Source: Rhodobiaceae bacterium (lineage in GTDB: Bacteria; Pseudomonadota; Alphaproteobacteria; Parvibaculales; Parvibaculaceae). Taken from it: a DNA stretch of 22,626 nucleotides. The notes under the pieces were generated by a model. That model had not been told where the DNA came from, did not search any database, and saw nothing but the letters and a program-made list of their open reading frames with translations. This document shows, piece after piece, positions 14,859 to 22,358 of the stretch; the first letter of the stretch is position 1; each line of letters starts with the position of its first letter. The stretch lies in the NCBI GenBank assembly GCA_027352645.1, contig DAIEIL010000134.1, positions 1-22,626 of the forward strand, in the 5' to 3' direction. The position numbers and the translations under genes were made by a program.

Positions 14859-14881
14859 GGTTCCAAAAGAGAACCTGTCAA
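14859..14881. promoter_or_regulatory. inverted repeat and -35-like box between thioesterase and HxlR genes
   Basis: GGTTC (14859-14863) and GAACC (14871-14875) form an inverted repeat with a 7-base spacer. It lies directly beside TTGACA on the minus strand (14876-14881), a good -35 for the thioesterase gene, though the matching -10 is poor. A second inverted repeat CTCCT/AGGAG (14888-14903) overlaps the hxlR Shine-Dalgarno. Either could be the operator of the HxlR regulator. Confidence 0.35.
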
Positions 14882-14911
14882 GCTAATCTCCTATTCAAAG
14901 GAGAACAGGCC

Positions 14912-15397
14912 ATGCGCTGGGAAGATCTGGATCGCGAGCATTGCTCGCTTGCCCGTACGCTTTCGGTGGTCGGCGACCGTTGGACGCTGATGGTCTTGCG
15001 TGAATGTTTTCTGGGCATGCGCCGTTTCGAGGAATTCGAGGCGCGCCTCGGCATCGCGCGGCATGTGCTGGCCGATCGGCTGAAGAAACTCGCCGAGGCG
15101 GGTGTCCTTGCCAAACATGCCTATCAGGAGCGCCCGCGCCGCGAGGAATATCGCCTCACCGAAAAGGGCCTCGACCTCTATCCCGCGATCCTCGCGCTGG
15201 TGCAATGGGGCGACCGTTACATGGCGGGCCCGGAAGGTGCGCCTATCGTCCGCGTGCACAAGACATGCGGCAAGGTCATGGATGGTGTGGTTGTCTGCTC
15301 GGAATGCGGTGAGCCGGTTCAGGCGCGCGACATTCGCGTCGAGGCGGGACCTGGCGCCGGCGACGAAACGCTGCCGAGGCCACAACGCGCCGGTTGA
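14912..15397 (+). CDS. HxlR-family transcriptional regulator with C-terminal CxxC ribbon
   Basis: The 161-residue winged-helix regulator shows the HxlR core: Cys11 (REHCSLARTL), the GDRWTLMVLRE helix, RFEEFEARLGIARHVLADRLKKL and the wing PRREEYRLTEKG. HxlR proteins typically sense aldehydes or oxidants, often through the N-terminal Cys, and often control the divergent gene. An unusual extension follows the core: His116, Cys119, then Cys129 and Cys132 (VVCSECGEPV), which could bind zinc or iron. The Shine-Dalgarno AAGGAG (14898-14903) is strong. The divergent thioesterase gene is the likely target. Confidence 0.87.
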   Translation: MRWEDLDREHCSLARTLSVVGDRWTLMVLRECFLGMRRFEEFEARLGIARHVLADRLKKLAEAGVLAKHAYQERPRREEYRLTEKGLDLYPAILALVQWGDRYMAGPEGAPIVRVHKTCGKVMDGVVVCSECGEPVQARDIRVEAGPGAGDETLPRPQRAG

Positions 15398-15415
15398 GCC
15401 GAGCGAGCTGAAGCG

Positions 15416-16405
15416 TCAGGCTTTGACCGGTTCGGCGATCGGGTCGCGCGAGAAGCGGTTGGCGATCACGCTCACGATCAGAAGCTGGAAGAAGTGGAAC
15501 AGCATCAACGGCGCGATGATGAGCCCGAGCGCCGGATTGGCGCCGAACATGACCTTCGACAGCGGGACGCCCGTCGCCAGCGACTTCTTCGATCCGCAGA
15601 AAAGACAGGCAATCGTGTCCTCACGGTCGAGGCCTATAAGGCGTGCCGGAATTTTCATCAATTCGTAGACGGTGAAGAAGAGCACGACGACGCCGACGAT
15701 AAGTCCTGCGAGAAGCGAGATGTCGTGGCTGCTCCAGACGCCAGCCTGGATCGAGTCGCAGAAGGAATTGTAGACGATCGCGAGAATGACCACGCGATCG
15801 CAGATCTTGAGCCACGAGCCGTTGCGCTTGGCCCATTCCGCGAGCCAGCGATGCGCGATCTGGCCGACCGCGGTGGGCACAAGTACGAGGAGCACGACCT
15901 TCAAGATAACGCTTTCGAGCGGCAGGGATTGGCCGGTCGAGCGCATGTACCAGGCCATGAGCAGCGGCGTGATGAAGACGCCGAGAAAGGCCGAGAGCGT
16001 CGCATTGAAGATGGCGACAGGCACGTTGCCGCGCGCGAGCGACGTCATGGCCACGGAAGAGGAAACGGTGCTCGGGAGCGCGGCGACATAGAAGAAGCCC
16101 AGCCAGACTTCCGGCGGATAGACGCCCTTCAGGAAATGACCGGCGGCGACCACGACGATCGGAAAGAGAACGAAAGTGGCGAGCTGCACCGCGATGTGCA
16201 CCTGCCACTTGGCGAGGCCCGCCCGCATCTTTTCAGGCGAAAGCGTGAGCCCGTAGAGGAAGAAGACAATGACGAGGCCGTAACTTGCGACCCACTCCAC
16301 GTGGAGCGGGCCGCCGGTTACACCTGGCGTCGGCCACAAGGCGGCGGCTGCGACGACGAAAATGAGGGCGAGCAGGAACCAATCGAGACCGAACTTTTGC
16401 AACAT
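15416..16405 (-). CDS. bile acid:sodium symporter family (YfeH-like) membrane protein
   Basis: The 329-residue protein is strongly hydrophobic with nine or ten predicted membrane spans. It resembles the SBF-like group of the BASS superfamily (E. coli YfeH type). Typical stretches are VIVFFLYGLTLSPEKM, YVAALPSTVSSSVAMTSLARGN, FCGSKKSLATGVPLSKVMFG and IIAPLMLFHFFQLL. The crossover-helix region with Ser/Thr-rich sequence argues for a sodium-coupled secondary transporter, but the substrate is unknown. It starts 40 bases after the cysK stop on the same strand and could be read through from it. It converges with the hxlR-type gene at an 18-base gap. Confidence 0.88.
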   Translation of the reverse strand: MLQKFGLDWFLLALIFVVAAAALWPTPGVTGGPLHVEWVASYGLVIVFFLYGLTLSPEKMRAGLAKWQVHIAVQLATFVLFPIVVVAAGHFLKGVYPPEVWLGFFYVAALPSTVSSSVAMTSLARGNVPVAIFNATLSAFLGVFITPLLMAWYMRSTGQSLPLESVILKVVLLVLVPTAVGQIAHRWLAEWAKRNGSWLKICDRVVILAIVYNSFCDSIQAGVWSSHDISLLAGLIVGVVVLFFTVYELMKIPARLIGLDREDTIACLFCGSKKSLATGVPLSKVMFGANPALGLIIAPLMLFHFFQLLIVSVIANRFSRDPIAEPVKA

Positions 16406-16445
16406 TCTACCGCGCGCCCGAGATCTTGAACTTGAAACTGGAGTT

Positions 16446-17408
16446 TTATAGCCCGTCGAAAAGGGCTGTCGAGAGATAACGTTCGGCGAAGGACGGAATG
16501 ATGGCCACGATGGTCTTGCCTTTCATTTCGGGCCGCGTACCGATTTCGATGGCCGCCGCGATGGCCGCGCCGGAAGAGATGCCACAGGGAATGCCTTCGA
16601 GCTTCGCGGCCTTGCGGGCCGTTTCGAAGGCGGTTTCATTGCCGATGGTGACGACCTCGTCGATGAGCGTACGGTCGAGGTTGCCCGGAACGAAGCCCGC
16701 GCCGATGCCCTGAATCTTGTGCGGGCCGGGCTGGCCGCCGGAGAGCACGGGGCTGTCTTCCGGCTCGACCGCGATCATGCGGAAGCCGGGCTTGCGCGCC
16801 TTCAGCACCGAGCCGATACCGGTGAAGGTGCCGCCCGTGCCGACGCCCGAGATCACGGCATCGACCTTGCCATGCGTGTCGTTCCAGATTTGTTCGGCCG
16901 TGGTGCGGCGGTGGATTTCGGGGTTTGCCGGATTGTCGAACTGCTGGGGGCTGACCGAATTGGGGTGTTCACGCATCAGTTCCTCGGCCCGGGCGATGGC
17001 GCCCTTCATGCCCTTTTCGGCGGGCGTCAGCTCGATCTGCGCGCCGAGCAGCGCAAGCATCTTGCGACGTTCGATCGACATGCTTTCCGGCATGCAGAGG
17101 ATAAGCTTGTAGCCCTTGGCCGCGCAGACGAAGGCGAGCGCGATGCCGGTATTGCCGGAAGTCGGCTCGATGATGACGGTATCGGGCCGGATCTTGCCTT
17201 GGGCTTCCAGCGCTTCGATCATCGCCGCGCCGATGCGATCCTTGACGCTGGCCAGCGGGTTGAAGAATTCGAGCTTGAGGAAGATGTCGGCGACGGCGCC
17301 GGCCTCTTTCGCCAGGCGATTGAGCCGGACGAGCGGTGTATCGCCGATGGTTTCGATGATGTTGTCGTAAGTCCGGCCGCGGCCGGGGACTTTCTTCGCT
17401 TCGCTCAT
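16446..17408 (-). CDS. cysK: cysteine synthase A (O-acetylserine sulfhydrylase)
   Basis: A PLP enzyme of 320 residues forming cysteine from O-acetylserine and sulfide. The PLP lysine is in NPLASVKDRIG (Lys56 from the chosen start), the substrate loop is PTSGNTGIAL, the phosphate-binding loop is GTGGTFTGIG, and the C-terminal PSFAERYLSTALFDG is characteristic of CysK rather than cystathionine beta-synthase. Two ATG codons are adjacent. AGGAGG at 17414-17419 is only 2 bases from the first (17411) but 5 from the second (17408), which I therefore prefer. It follows an Rrf2 regulator gene by 22 bases, so both are likely on one transcript. Confidence 0.95.
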   Translation of the reverse strand: MSEAKKVPGRGRTYDNIIETIGDTPLVRLNRLAKEAGAVADIFLKLEFFNPLASVKDRIGAAMIEALEAQGKIRPDTVIIEPTSGNTGIALAFVCAAKGYKLILCMPESMSIERRKMLALLGAQIELTPAEKGMKGAIARAEELMREHPNSVSPQQFDNPANPEIHRRTTAEQIWNDTHGKVDAVISGVGTGGTFTGIGSVLKARKPGFRMIAVEPEDSPVLSGGQPGPHKIQGIGAGFVPGNLDRTLIDEVVTIGNETAFETARKAAKLEGIPCGISSGAAIAAAIEIGTRPEMKGKTIVAIIPSFAERYLSTALFDGL

Positions 17409-17430
17409 CATGGCCTCCTGCGTTTGTCGT

Positions 17431-17880
17431 TCAGATCGTGAAATCGGCGGCGGGCGCTTCGCTTGCGGCGCTCGCGTTTTCGGCGCGACGGCAAAGATCG
17501 TCGATTGTGATCTTCTCCAGACGCTCCATCAAATCCCGCTGCACCTCTTCCCAGAGCGGCGCGATCACGCGCTCGCCAAGTTCGGAGGGGCCGGTCGTCA
17601 CCGGATCGTCGGCGGATTCCATCGCGCCGACGACGCGCACCACCTCGCCCACCGTGATGCGGCGCCGCTCGCGGGCAAGCCTGTAGCCGCCGCGCGGACC
17701 GCGCACGCCCTTCAGGATGCTGGCATGGACGAGCTGCTGCATCACCTGTTCGAGATAGCGCTGCGGAATGCCCTGGCGCTTGGTGATTTCCTTCGACTGC
17801 ACGGGATCGGGCCGCGCATTGATCGCAACATCGACCACTGCCTCCAGCGCAAGCCAGGTTTTCTTGGACAAGCGTAGCAT
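17431..17880 (-). CDS. Rrf2-family transcriptional regulator lacking Fe-S cysteines
   Basis: A 149-residue winged-helix regulator: LRLSKKTWLALEAVVDVA, KEITKRQGIPQRYLEQVMQQL and KGVRGPRGGYRLAR are standard Rrf2 N-terminal motifs. The three clustered cysteines that bind [2Fe-2S] in IscR/NsrR/RirA are absent; the only Cys is Cys130 near the C-terminus. Together with the position just before cysK, this suggests a CymR-like regulator of cysteine/sulfur metabolism (inference from context). The ATG at 17880 is preceded by GGGGAG 5 bases upstream; an in-frame TTG at 17895 is not supported. It follows dut by 11 bases. Confidence 0.86.
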   Translation of the reverse strand: MLRLSKKTWLALEAVVDVAINARPDPVQSKEITKRQGIPQRYLEQVMQQLVHASILKGVRGPRGGYRLARERRRITVGEVVRVVGAMESADDPVTTGPSELGERVIAPLWEEVQRDLMERLEKITIDDLCRRAENASAASEAPAADFTI

Positions 17881-17891
17881 GATGGCTCCCC

Positions 17892-18365
17892 TCAATTGCC
17901 TCTGGCAGCCGTGCCCGTCGAGCCGAAGCCGCCAGCGCCGCGCGTCGTTTCGTCGAGGCTCTCCACCTCGGCCAGCACGGCCTGTGTCACCGGCGCGACC
18001 ACCATCTGCGCGATGCGCGTGCCGCGCGCGATGACGAAGGGCTCGGCACCGTGATTGACCAGAATGACCTTCACCTCGCCGCGATAGTCGCAGTCGATCG
18101 TGCCGGGCGAATTGAGAACCGTGACGCCGTTTTTCGCGGCTAGGCCCGAGCGCGGACGCACCTGTGCCTCGAAGCCCATGGGCAGCGCGATGGCAAGGCC
18201 GGTCGGCACCAGCGCGCGAGCGCCGGGGGCAAGCGTCAGCGGCTCCGCTTCATCCACCGCTGCAAGAAGGTCCATGCCCGCCGCGCCTTCCGTCTCGTAG
18301 CGCGGCAATGCGAGGCCGTTGCCGTGCGGCAGTCTTTGCACCGCGACGCGGATCGAAGCCGTCAT
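17892..18365 (-). CDS. dut: dUTP diphosphatase
   Basis: A 157-residue homotrimeric dUTPase that hydrolyses dUTP to dUMP and pyrophosphate, keeping uracil out of DNA and feeding thymidylate synthesis. All five family motifs are present in order: AAGMDL (28-33), RPRSGLA (70-76), GTIDCDYRGEV (88-98) with the catalytic Asp91, RGTRIAQMV (114-122), and RGAGGFGSTG (142-151), the flexible C-terminal arm. The ATG overlaps the coaBC stop by four bases (ATGA), implying translational coupling. The coaBC-dut neighbourhood is widespread in proteobacteria. Confidence 0.97.
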   Translation of the reverse strand: MTASIRVAVQRLPHGNGLALPRYETEGAAGMDLLAAVDEAEPLTLAPGARALVPTGLAIALPMGFEAQVRPRSGLAAKNGVTVLNSPGTIDCDYRGEVKVILVNHGAEPFVIARGTRIAQMVVAPVTQAVLAEVESLDETTRGAGGFGSTGTAARGN

Positions 18366-19606
18366 GCGTTTTTATCCTTGTTCGTGAAATGCGCGAGAAT
18401 CCGCCGCGCCAGCCGTTCCGCTACGGCCTGCTTCGGCAGGAGCGGCCAGTCTTCCTGGCCGTCGCGTGTGATGAGGTGAACGGTGTTGAGCTCGCCGCCC
18501 ATCACGCCTGTTTCCGGCGAGACATCGTTGGCGACGATCCAGTCGCAGCCCTTGCGGGCGCGCTTGGCCACGGCGTGTTCGACGACCTTTTCCGTCTCCG
18601 CCGCGAACCCGACGACGAGCGGAGGCCTGTTGGCCGTGAGCTTTGAAATCGTGGCGAGAATGTCGGGATTTTCGATGAGCCTGAGATCCGGCGCCTTTGC
18701 GCCAGCCTCTTTCTTGATCTTCTGCGTAGCATCGACATCGACGCGCCAGTCGGCGACGGCAGCCGCGCAGACCGCGACATCGACCGGAAGCGAAGCTTCG
18801 CAGGCGGCCAGCATCTCGCGCGCCGTCTCGACATTCTTCACGGTAACGCCGGGCGGCGGCGGAAGATTGGTCGGGCCCGAAACGAGAACGGTTTCCGCGC
18901 CGAGACGCGCAAGGGCCGTTGCGATGGCATAGCCCTGCTTGCCCGACGAACGATTGGCGAGATAGCGCACCGGGTCGATCGGTTCATGCGTCGGGCCGGA
19001 AGTTACCAGCGCCTTGATGCCCTTCAGCGGCAGTTCGCCCTTGAAGGCGTTCTCGGAAAAATGCTGCTCGATGGCGGCAAGGATTTCGGCGGGCTCCGCC
19101 ATGCGGACGAAGCCATATTCGTTGCAGGCCATCGGGCCTTCATTCGGCCCGACGATCTCGACGCCATCGGCCATGAGCTGTTCGAGATTGCGCTGCGTGG
19201 CGCGGTGGGCCCACATCCGCACATTCATGGCGGGGGCGATCAGCACCGGCTTGTCGGTGGCAAGCAGCGTCGTGGTGGCGAGGTCGCCCGTGAGCCCGTT
19301 CGCCATTTTCGCCATGAGGTCGGCGGTGGCGGGCGCGACGACCAGCAGATCCGCGTCGCGCGACAGCTCGATATGGCCGATCTCGGCCTCGCGCGTCAGG
19401 TCGAAAAGCGACTGGAAGACGGGCTCGCCCGTCAACGTGCCAACCGAAAGCGGCGTCACGAACTGGGCCCCGGCCTCGGTCAGGATGGTGCGCACCCGCG
19501 CTCCCTTGTCCCGCAACCGGCGGATCAGTTCGAGGCACTTATAGGCGGCGATCCCGCCCCCGATGATGAGCAGGATGCGGCGGTTTTGAAGCGCGCTGTC
19601 ACTCAC
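18362..19606 (-). CDS. coaBC: CoaBC, phosphopantothenoylcysteine decarboxylase / synthetase
   Basis: A bifunctional enzyme (about 414 aa) for coenzyme A synthesis. The N-terminal CoaC flavoprotein half has GGGIAAYK, His78 (IGHIE) and APAMN with Asn128, matching E. coli His75/Asn125. Its cysteine flap carries Cys161 in ACNEYGFVRM, where most homologues read ACGExGxGRM. The CoaB half has PTHEPIDPVRYLANRSSGKQG, FAAET and KIKK, with the lysine expected near E. coli K289. I start it at a GTG (19604-19606), with GGAG 10 bases upstream. The open frame reaches 19768, but that extension crosses a palindromic repeat and has no family similarity. It is coupled to dut. Confidence 0.94.
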   Translation of the reverse strand: MSDSALQNRRILLIIGGGIAAYKCLELIRRLRDKGARVRTILTEAGAQFVTPLSVGTLTGEPVFQSLFDLTREAEIGHIELSRDADLLVVAPATADLMAKMANGLTGDLATTTLLATDKPVLIAPAMNVRMWAHRATQRNLEQLMADGVEIVGPNEGPMACNEYGFVRMAEPAEILAAIEQHFSENAFKGELPLKGIKALVTSGPTHEPIDPVRYLANRSSGKQGYAIATALARLGAETVLVSGPTNLPPPPGVTVKNVETAREMLAACEASLPVDVAVCAAAVADWRVDVDATQKIKKEAGAKAPDLRLIENPDILATISKLTANRPPLVVGFAAETEKVVEHAVAKRARKGCDWIVANDVSPETGVMGGELNTVHLITRDGQEDWPLLPKQAVAERLARRILAHFTNKDKNA

Positions 19607-19662
19607 GGAATGAAAACTCCGGCTTTGGCAGGGGTGTCTGACGATACCTGTCGGCAAAGGGG

Positions 19663-19691
19663 AATATAGGGTTCTACGCCACAAATGTGGA
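19663..19691 (-). promoter_or_regulatory. putative coaBC promoter with small palindrome
   Basis: On the minus strand TATATT (19663-19668, a 5 of 6 match to -10) is preceded after 17 bases by TCCACA (19686-19691, 4 of 6 to -35). CCACAAATGTGG (19679-19690), a 5-2-5 palindrome, overlaps the -35. It precedes the coaBC-dut-rrf2-cysK genes. Confidence 0.45.
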
Positions 19692-19745
19692 GATAAATTA
19701 TTTCCCCTCGATGAGATGGTAAAAATATTTCTTCTGTCCGCATCC

Positions 19746-19826
19746 TCGTGCCGGACCTGACACGGCATCCGGCTTCCCTGACGCAGTTCTGCAAAGATGG
19801 ACCCCGGATCGGGTCCGGGGTGACGG
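19746..19826. repeat. composite palindromic intergenic repeat
   Basis: Two inverted repeats lie close together downstream of ubiB. Unit 1: GCCGGA (19750-19755) with TCCGGC (19768-19773), with the alternative pairing TGCCG (19749-19753) and CGGCA (19763-19767). Unit 2: ACCCCGGA (19801-19808) with TCCGGGGT (19814-19821), an 8-bp stem with a 5-base loop. Sequences close to unit 2 (GGACCCCGGA...TCCGGGGTGACG) are, from memory, a dispersed palindromic element in many alphaproteobacterial genomes. No second copy is in this window. Unit 2 could also end the ubiB transcript. Confidence 0.55.
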
Positions 19827-19843
19827 CCTAGGGTTTGGCGACT

Positions 19844-21451
19844 TCAGAAAAGCCTGAGCAGCAGGACGGCGACCGCCGCGCCGACAACCGCCCAGAGAAG
19901 CGGGCCGCCTAGCCACGGCCGGTTCTGGGCGCGGGTGAGCGCCTCCGTCGAGGCGGGATGGAGCCTGATCCCCTCCTCGTCGATGCTTTCGGCGAAAAGC
20001 CGCGCGGTGCGCTCGGCGCGGTCCAGAAGTTCGGGAAGGTTGGTGACGAGCCGCCCGAGTTCGCGCGCGCCGGCTGCGGCCTCTTCAAGCCGCGTTTCGG
20101 GCGCGAGCCGCTCGATCATCCAGGACTTCAGGATCGGCTCGGCGCTGTCCCAGATGTTGTGGTCGGCGTCGAAGTTCCGCGCCACGCCTTCGATCACCAC
20201 CATCGTCTTTTGCAGCAGGATGAGTTCCGGCCGCGTCTTCATGGCGAATTGTTCGGTGACCTGGAAGAGCTGCGCGAGAAGCCGGCCCATGGAAACATCG
20301 CGAGCGGGCCGTCCGAAGACCGGCTCGCCAATGGCGCGCAGCGCTTGCGCAAAAGCATCCACGCTCTTTGTGTGGGGCACGTAGCCCGCGATGAAATGCA
20401 ACTCGGCGACGCGGCGATAATCGCGCTGCACAAATCCATAAAGGATCTCCGCCATCAGTCGCCGCTGTGCCACATCGAGCCGGCCCATGATGCCGAAATC
20501 GACGGCGACGAGCGTTCCGTCCGCATCGACGAAGAGATTTCCCTGATGCATGTCGGCATGGAAGAAGCCGTCGCGCAGCGCATGGGTGAGGAAGGACTGG
20601 ATCGCCTGCGTGGCGAGTTTCTTCATGTCATGGCCGGCTGCGATGAGCGCAGGCACATCGGAAGCGGGAATACCGTCCACCCATTCGAGCGTCAGCACAC
20701 GGCGCGAGGTGCGCTCCCAATCGACGGCGGGAACGCGGAAACCCTTGTCCTTTGCGATATTCTCCGCCATCTCGGACATGGCCGCCGCCTCGAGACGGAA
20801 ATCCATTTCGAGCTTCACGCTGTCGGCAAGCGTCTGCACCGTTTCGATGGGGCGCAGCCGCCGCGCGGGCGCATAGACGCGATCGACCGTCTCTGCGGTC
20901 CAGAAAAAACTGTCGAGATCGCGCGCGAAATTCGCTTCCACATCGGGGCGCAGAACCTTCACGGCGACGTTGCGGCCTTCGCTGTGTGTCTCGTCGGGAT
21001 GCGTGCGCGCCTTGTGCACCTGCGCGATGGATGCCGCGGCGACAGGCTCGCTCAGCGAGGAAAAGATCTCGCCGACGGGGTGGCCGAGTTCTGCCTCGAT
21101 GATGGCCTGCGCCTCGCTCATCGGGAAAGGCGGCAGCTTGTCCTGCAGCCGCGTCAGGTCGGTGGCGAGTTCCGCGCCGATGATGTCAGGCCGCGTCGCG
21201 AGAAATTGTCCAAGCTTTATATAGGAAGGCCCGAGCTGTTCGAGCGCGGAGGCAAGGCGCGAAGCGGGTTCCGTGCCGTCCGCTTCCGGTGCGGACTGTT
21301 CCCAGGGGAGACGGAGCTTCGCGAGTCCAAGCAAGAAGAGAAGTGTCGCGGGCATTTCACCGCGCAGTTCCACCGGAAAGAGCGCGTCATGCCGCGCGAG
21401 CACACGGCCGGCGCGAACGAGGCGCGAGAGATTGCGGAAGGCGCGGAGCAT
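19844..21451 (-). CDS. ubiB: UbiB, atypical kinase-like ubiquinone biosynthesis protein
   Basis: A protein of 535 residues in the ABC1/ADCK/UbiB family, needed for ubiquinone synthesis, probably as an ATPase helping extract or present lipid intermediates at the inner membrane. Family landmarks: KxGQ motif in SYIKLGQFLATRPD (Lys79, Gln82), Ala-rich loop AAASIAQVH (138-146), Lys165 (VAVKVLRP), Asp300 and Asn305 (FHADMHQGNLF), and DFG at 318-320. A hydrophobic C-terminal tail (about 515-535) gives one clear membrane span. The ATG at 21451 has GGGGAA and AGGAG upstream; the open frame continues further but overlaps ubiE. It lies 14 bases after ubiE, the usual pairing. Confidence 0.95.
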   Translation of the reverse strand: MLRAFRNLSRLVRAGRVLARHDALFPVELRGEMPATLLFLLGLAKLRLPWEQSAPEADGTEPASRLASALEQLGPSYIKLGQFLATRPDIIGAELATDLTRLQDKLPPFPMSEAQAIIEAELGHPVGEIFSSLSEPVAAASIAQVHKARTHPDETHSEGRNVAVKVLRPDVEANFARDLDSFFWTAETVDRVYAPARRLRPIETVQTLADSVKLEMDFRLEAAAMSEMAENIAKDKGFRVPAVDWERTSRRVLTLEWVDGIPASDVPALIAAGHDMKKLATQAIQSFLTHALRDGFFHADMHQGNLFVDADGTLVAVDFGIMGRLDVAQRRLMAEILYGFVQRDYRRVAELHFIAGYVPHTKSVDAFAQALRAIGEPVFGRPARDVSMGRLLAQLFQVTEQFAMKTRPELILLQKTMVVIEGVARNFDADHNIWDSAEPILKSWMIERLAPETRLEEAAAGARELGRLVTNLPELLDRAERTARLFAESIDEEGIRLHPASTEALTRAQNRPWLGGPLLWAVVGAAVAVLLLRLF

Positions 21452-21465
21452 GAAGTTCCCCGCTC

Positions 21466-22263
21466 CTAGAGCCGCCAGCCGGAATGGATCGCGGCGATGC
21501 CGCCGGTCAGGTTCCGGTACTGGACGCGCGCGAAACCGGCGGCCTCGATCATGGATTTGAATTTTTCCTGCGGCGGAAAGCGACGAATGCTCTCGACGAG
21601 ATATTGATAGGGCTCGCCGTCGCCCGTCACCCATTTCCCCATCTGCGGGATCGCGCGGAAGGAATAGGCGTCATAGATCGCGTCGAGGCCCGGAACGGCG
21701 ACCTGGCTGAATTCGAGACAAAGGAAATGGCCGCCCGGCTTCAGCACGCGATAAGCGTCGGCAAGCGCCTTCTCTATATGAGTGACGTTGCGAATGCCGA
21801 AGGCGATCGTATAGGCGTCGAAGCTGCGATCGGGAAAGGGAAGCCGTTCCGCATCGCCGCAGACGAATTCGACGTGTCCGCTATGGGCTTGCGCCTCTGC
21901 GCGGTTCTGACCGACGCCCAGCATATGCGGATTGATGTCGCAGACCGTGACATGGGCGTTGGGCCCCGCGCGGTCGAGGATGCGGAAGGCGATGTCGCCC
22001 GTGCCGCCCGCGACGTCGATATGATTGAAAGCCCGGTCTCCGCGCGGCGGATTGAGCCAGTCGATCATCGACTGTTTCCAGGCGCGGTGAAGCCCGCCGG
22101 ACATCAGGTCGTTCATCAGGTCGTAGCGCGAGGCGACATGCTCGAACACGTCGTGAACGAGTTTGGCCTTTTCATCCTCGGCGACAGTCTTGAAGCCGAA
22201 ATGCGTCGTCGCCTCGCCTTCCGGCGCGGCGTCGTCCTCGGTGGTGTGAAGTGTCGTGCTCAT
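21466..22263 (-). CDS. ubiE: demethylmenaquinone/2-methoxy-6-polyprenyl-benzoquinol C-methyltransferase
   Basis: A SAM-dependent C-methyltransferase of ubiquinone (and, where present, menaquinone) synthesis. Family signatures: VFEHVASRYDLMNDLMSGGLHRAWK (N-terminal UbiE block, from about residue 39), motif I IDVAGGTGDIAF, GDAERLPFPDRSFD, FGIRNV, and the C-terminal ending AIHSGWRL. Two in-frame ATG codons exist: 22275 and 22263. Neither has a clear Shine-Dalgarno; I use 22263 (265 aa) as the nearer to the usual length, with low confidence in the exact start. It leads ubiE-ubiB and is divergent from mutM. Confidence 0.95.
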   Translation of the reverse strand: MSTTLHTTEDDAAPEGEATTHFGFKTVAEDEKAKLVHDVFEHVASRYDLMNDLMSGGLHRAWKQSMIDWLNPPRGDRAFNHIDVAGGTGDIAFRILDRAGPNAHVTVCDINPHMLGVGQNRAEAQAHSGHVEFVCGDAERLPFPDRSFDAYTIAFGIRNVTHIEKALADAYRVLKPGGHFLCLEFSQVAVPGLDAIYDAYSFRAIPQMGKWVTGDGEPYQYLVESIRRFPPQEKFKSMIEAAGFARVQYRNLTGGIAAIHSGWRL

Positions 22264-22358
22264 CGGGCGGACCATAGCCTAGCGGCTTCAACGGCGCTAC
22301 TTTCGCGGGCGCGGTTTCTCCCGCCTCATCGTCGCAAGGCCAAAGTCACAAATAGAGC

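Noticed and set aside
17431..17880. Calling the Rrf2 protein IscR or RirA
   Set aside because: The three clustered cysteines needed for the Fe-S cluster are missing.
19958..21469. Plus-strand open frame of about 500 codons opposite ubiB
   Set aside because: It is a shadow of ubiB, whose kinase-like motifs are all intact.
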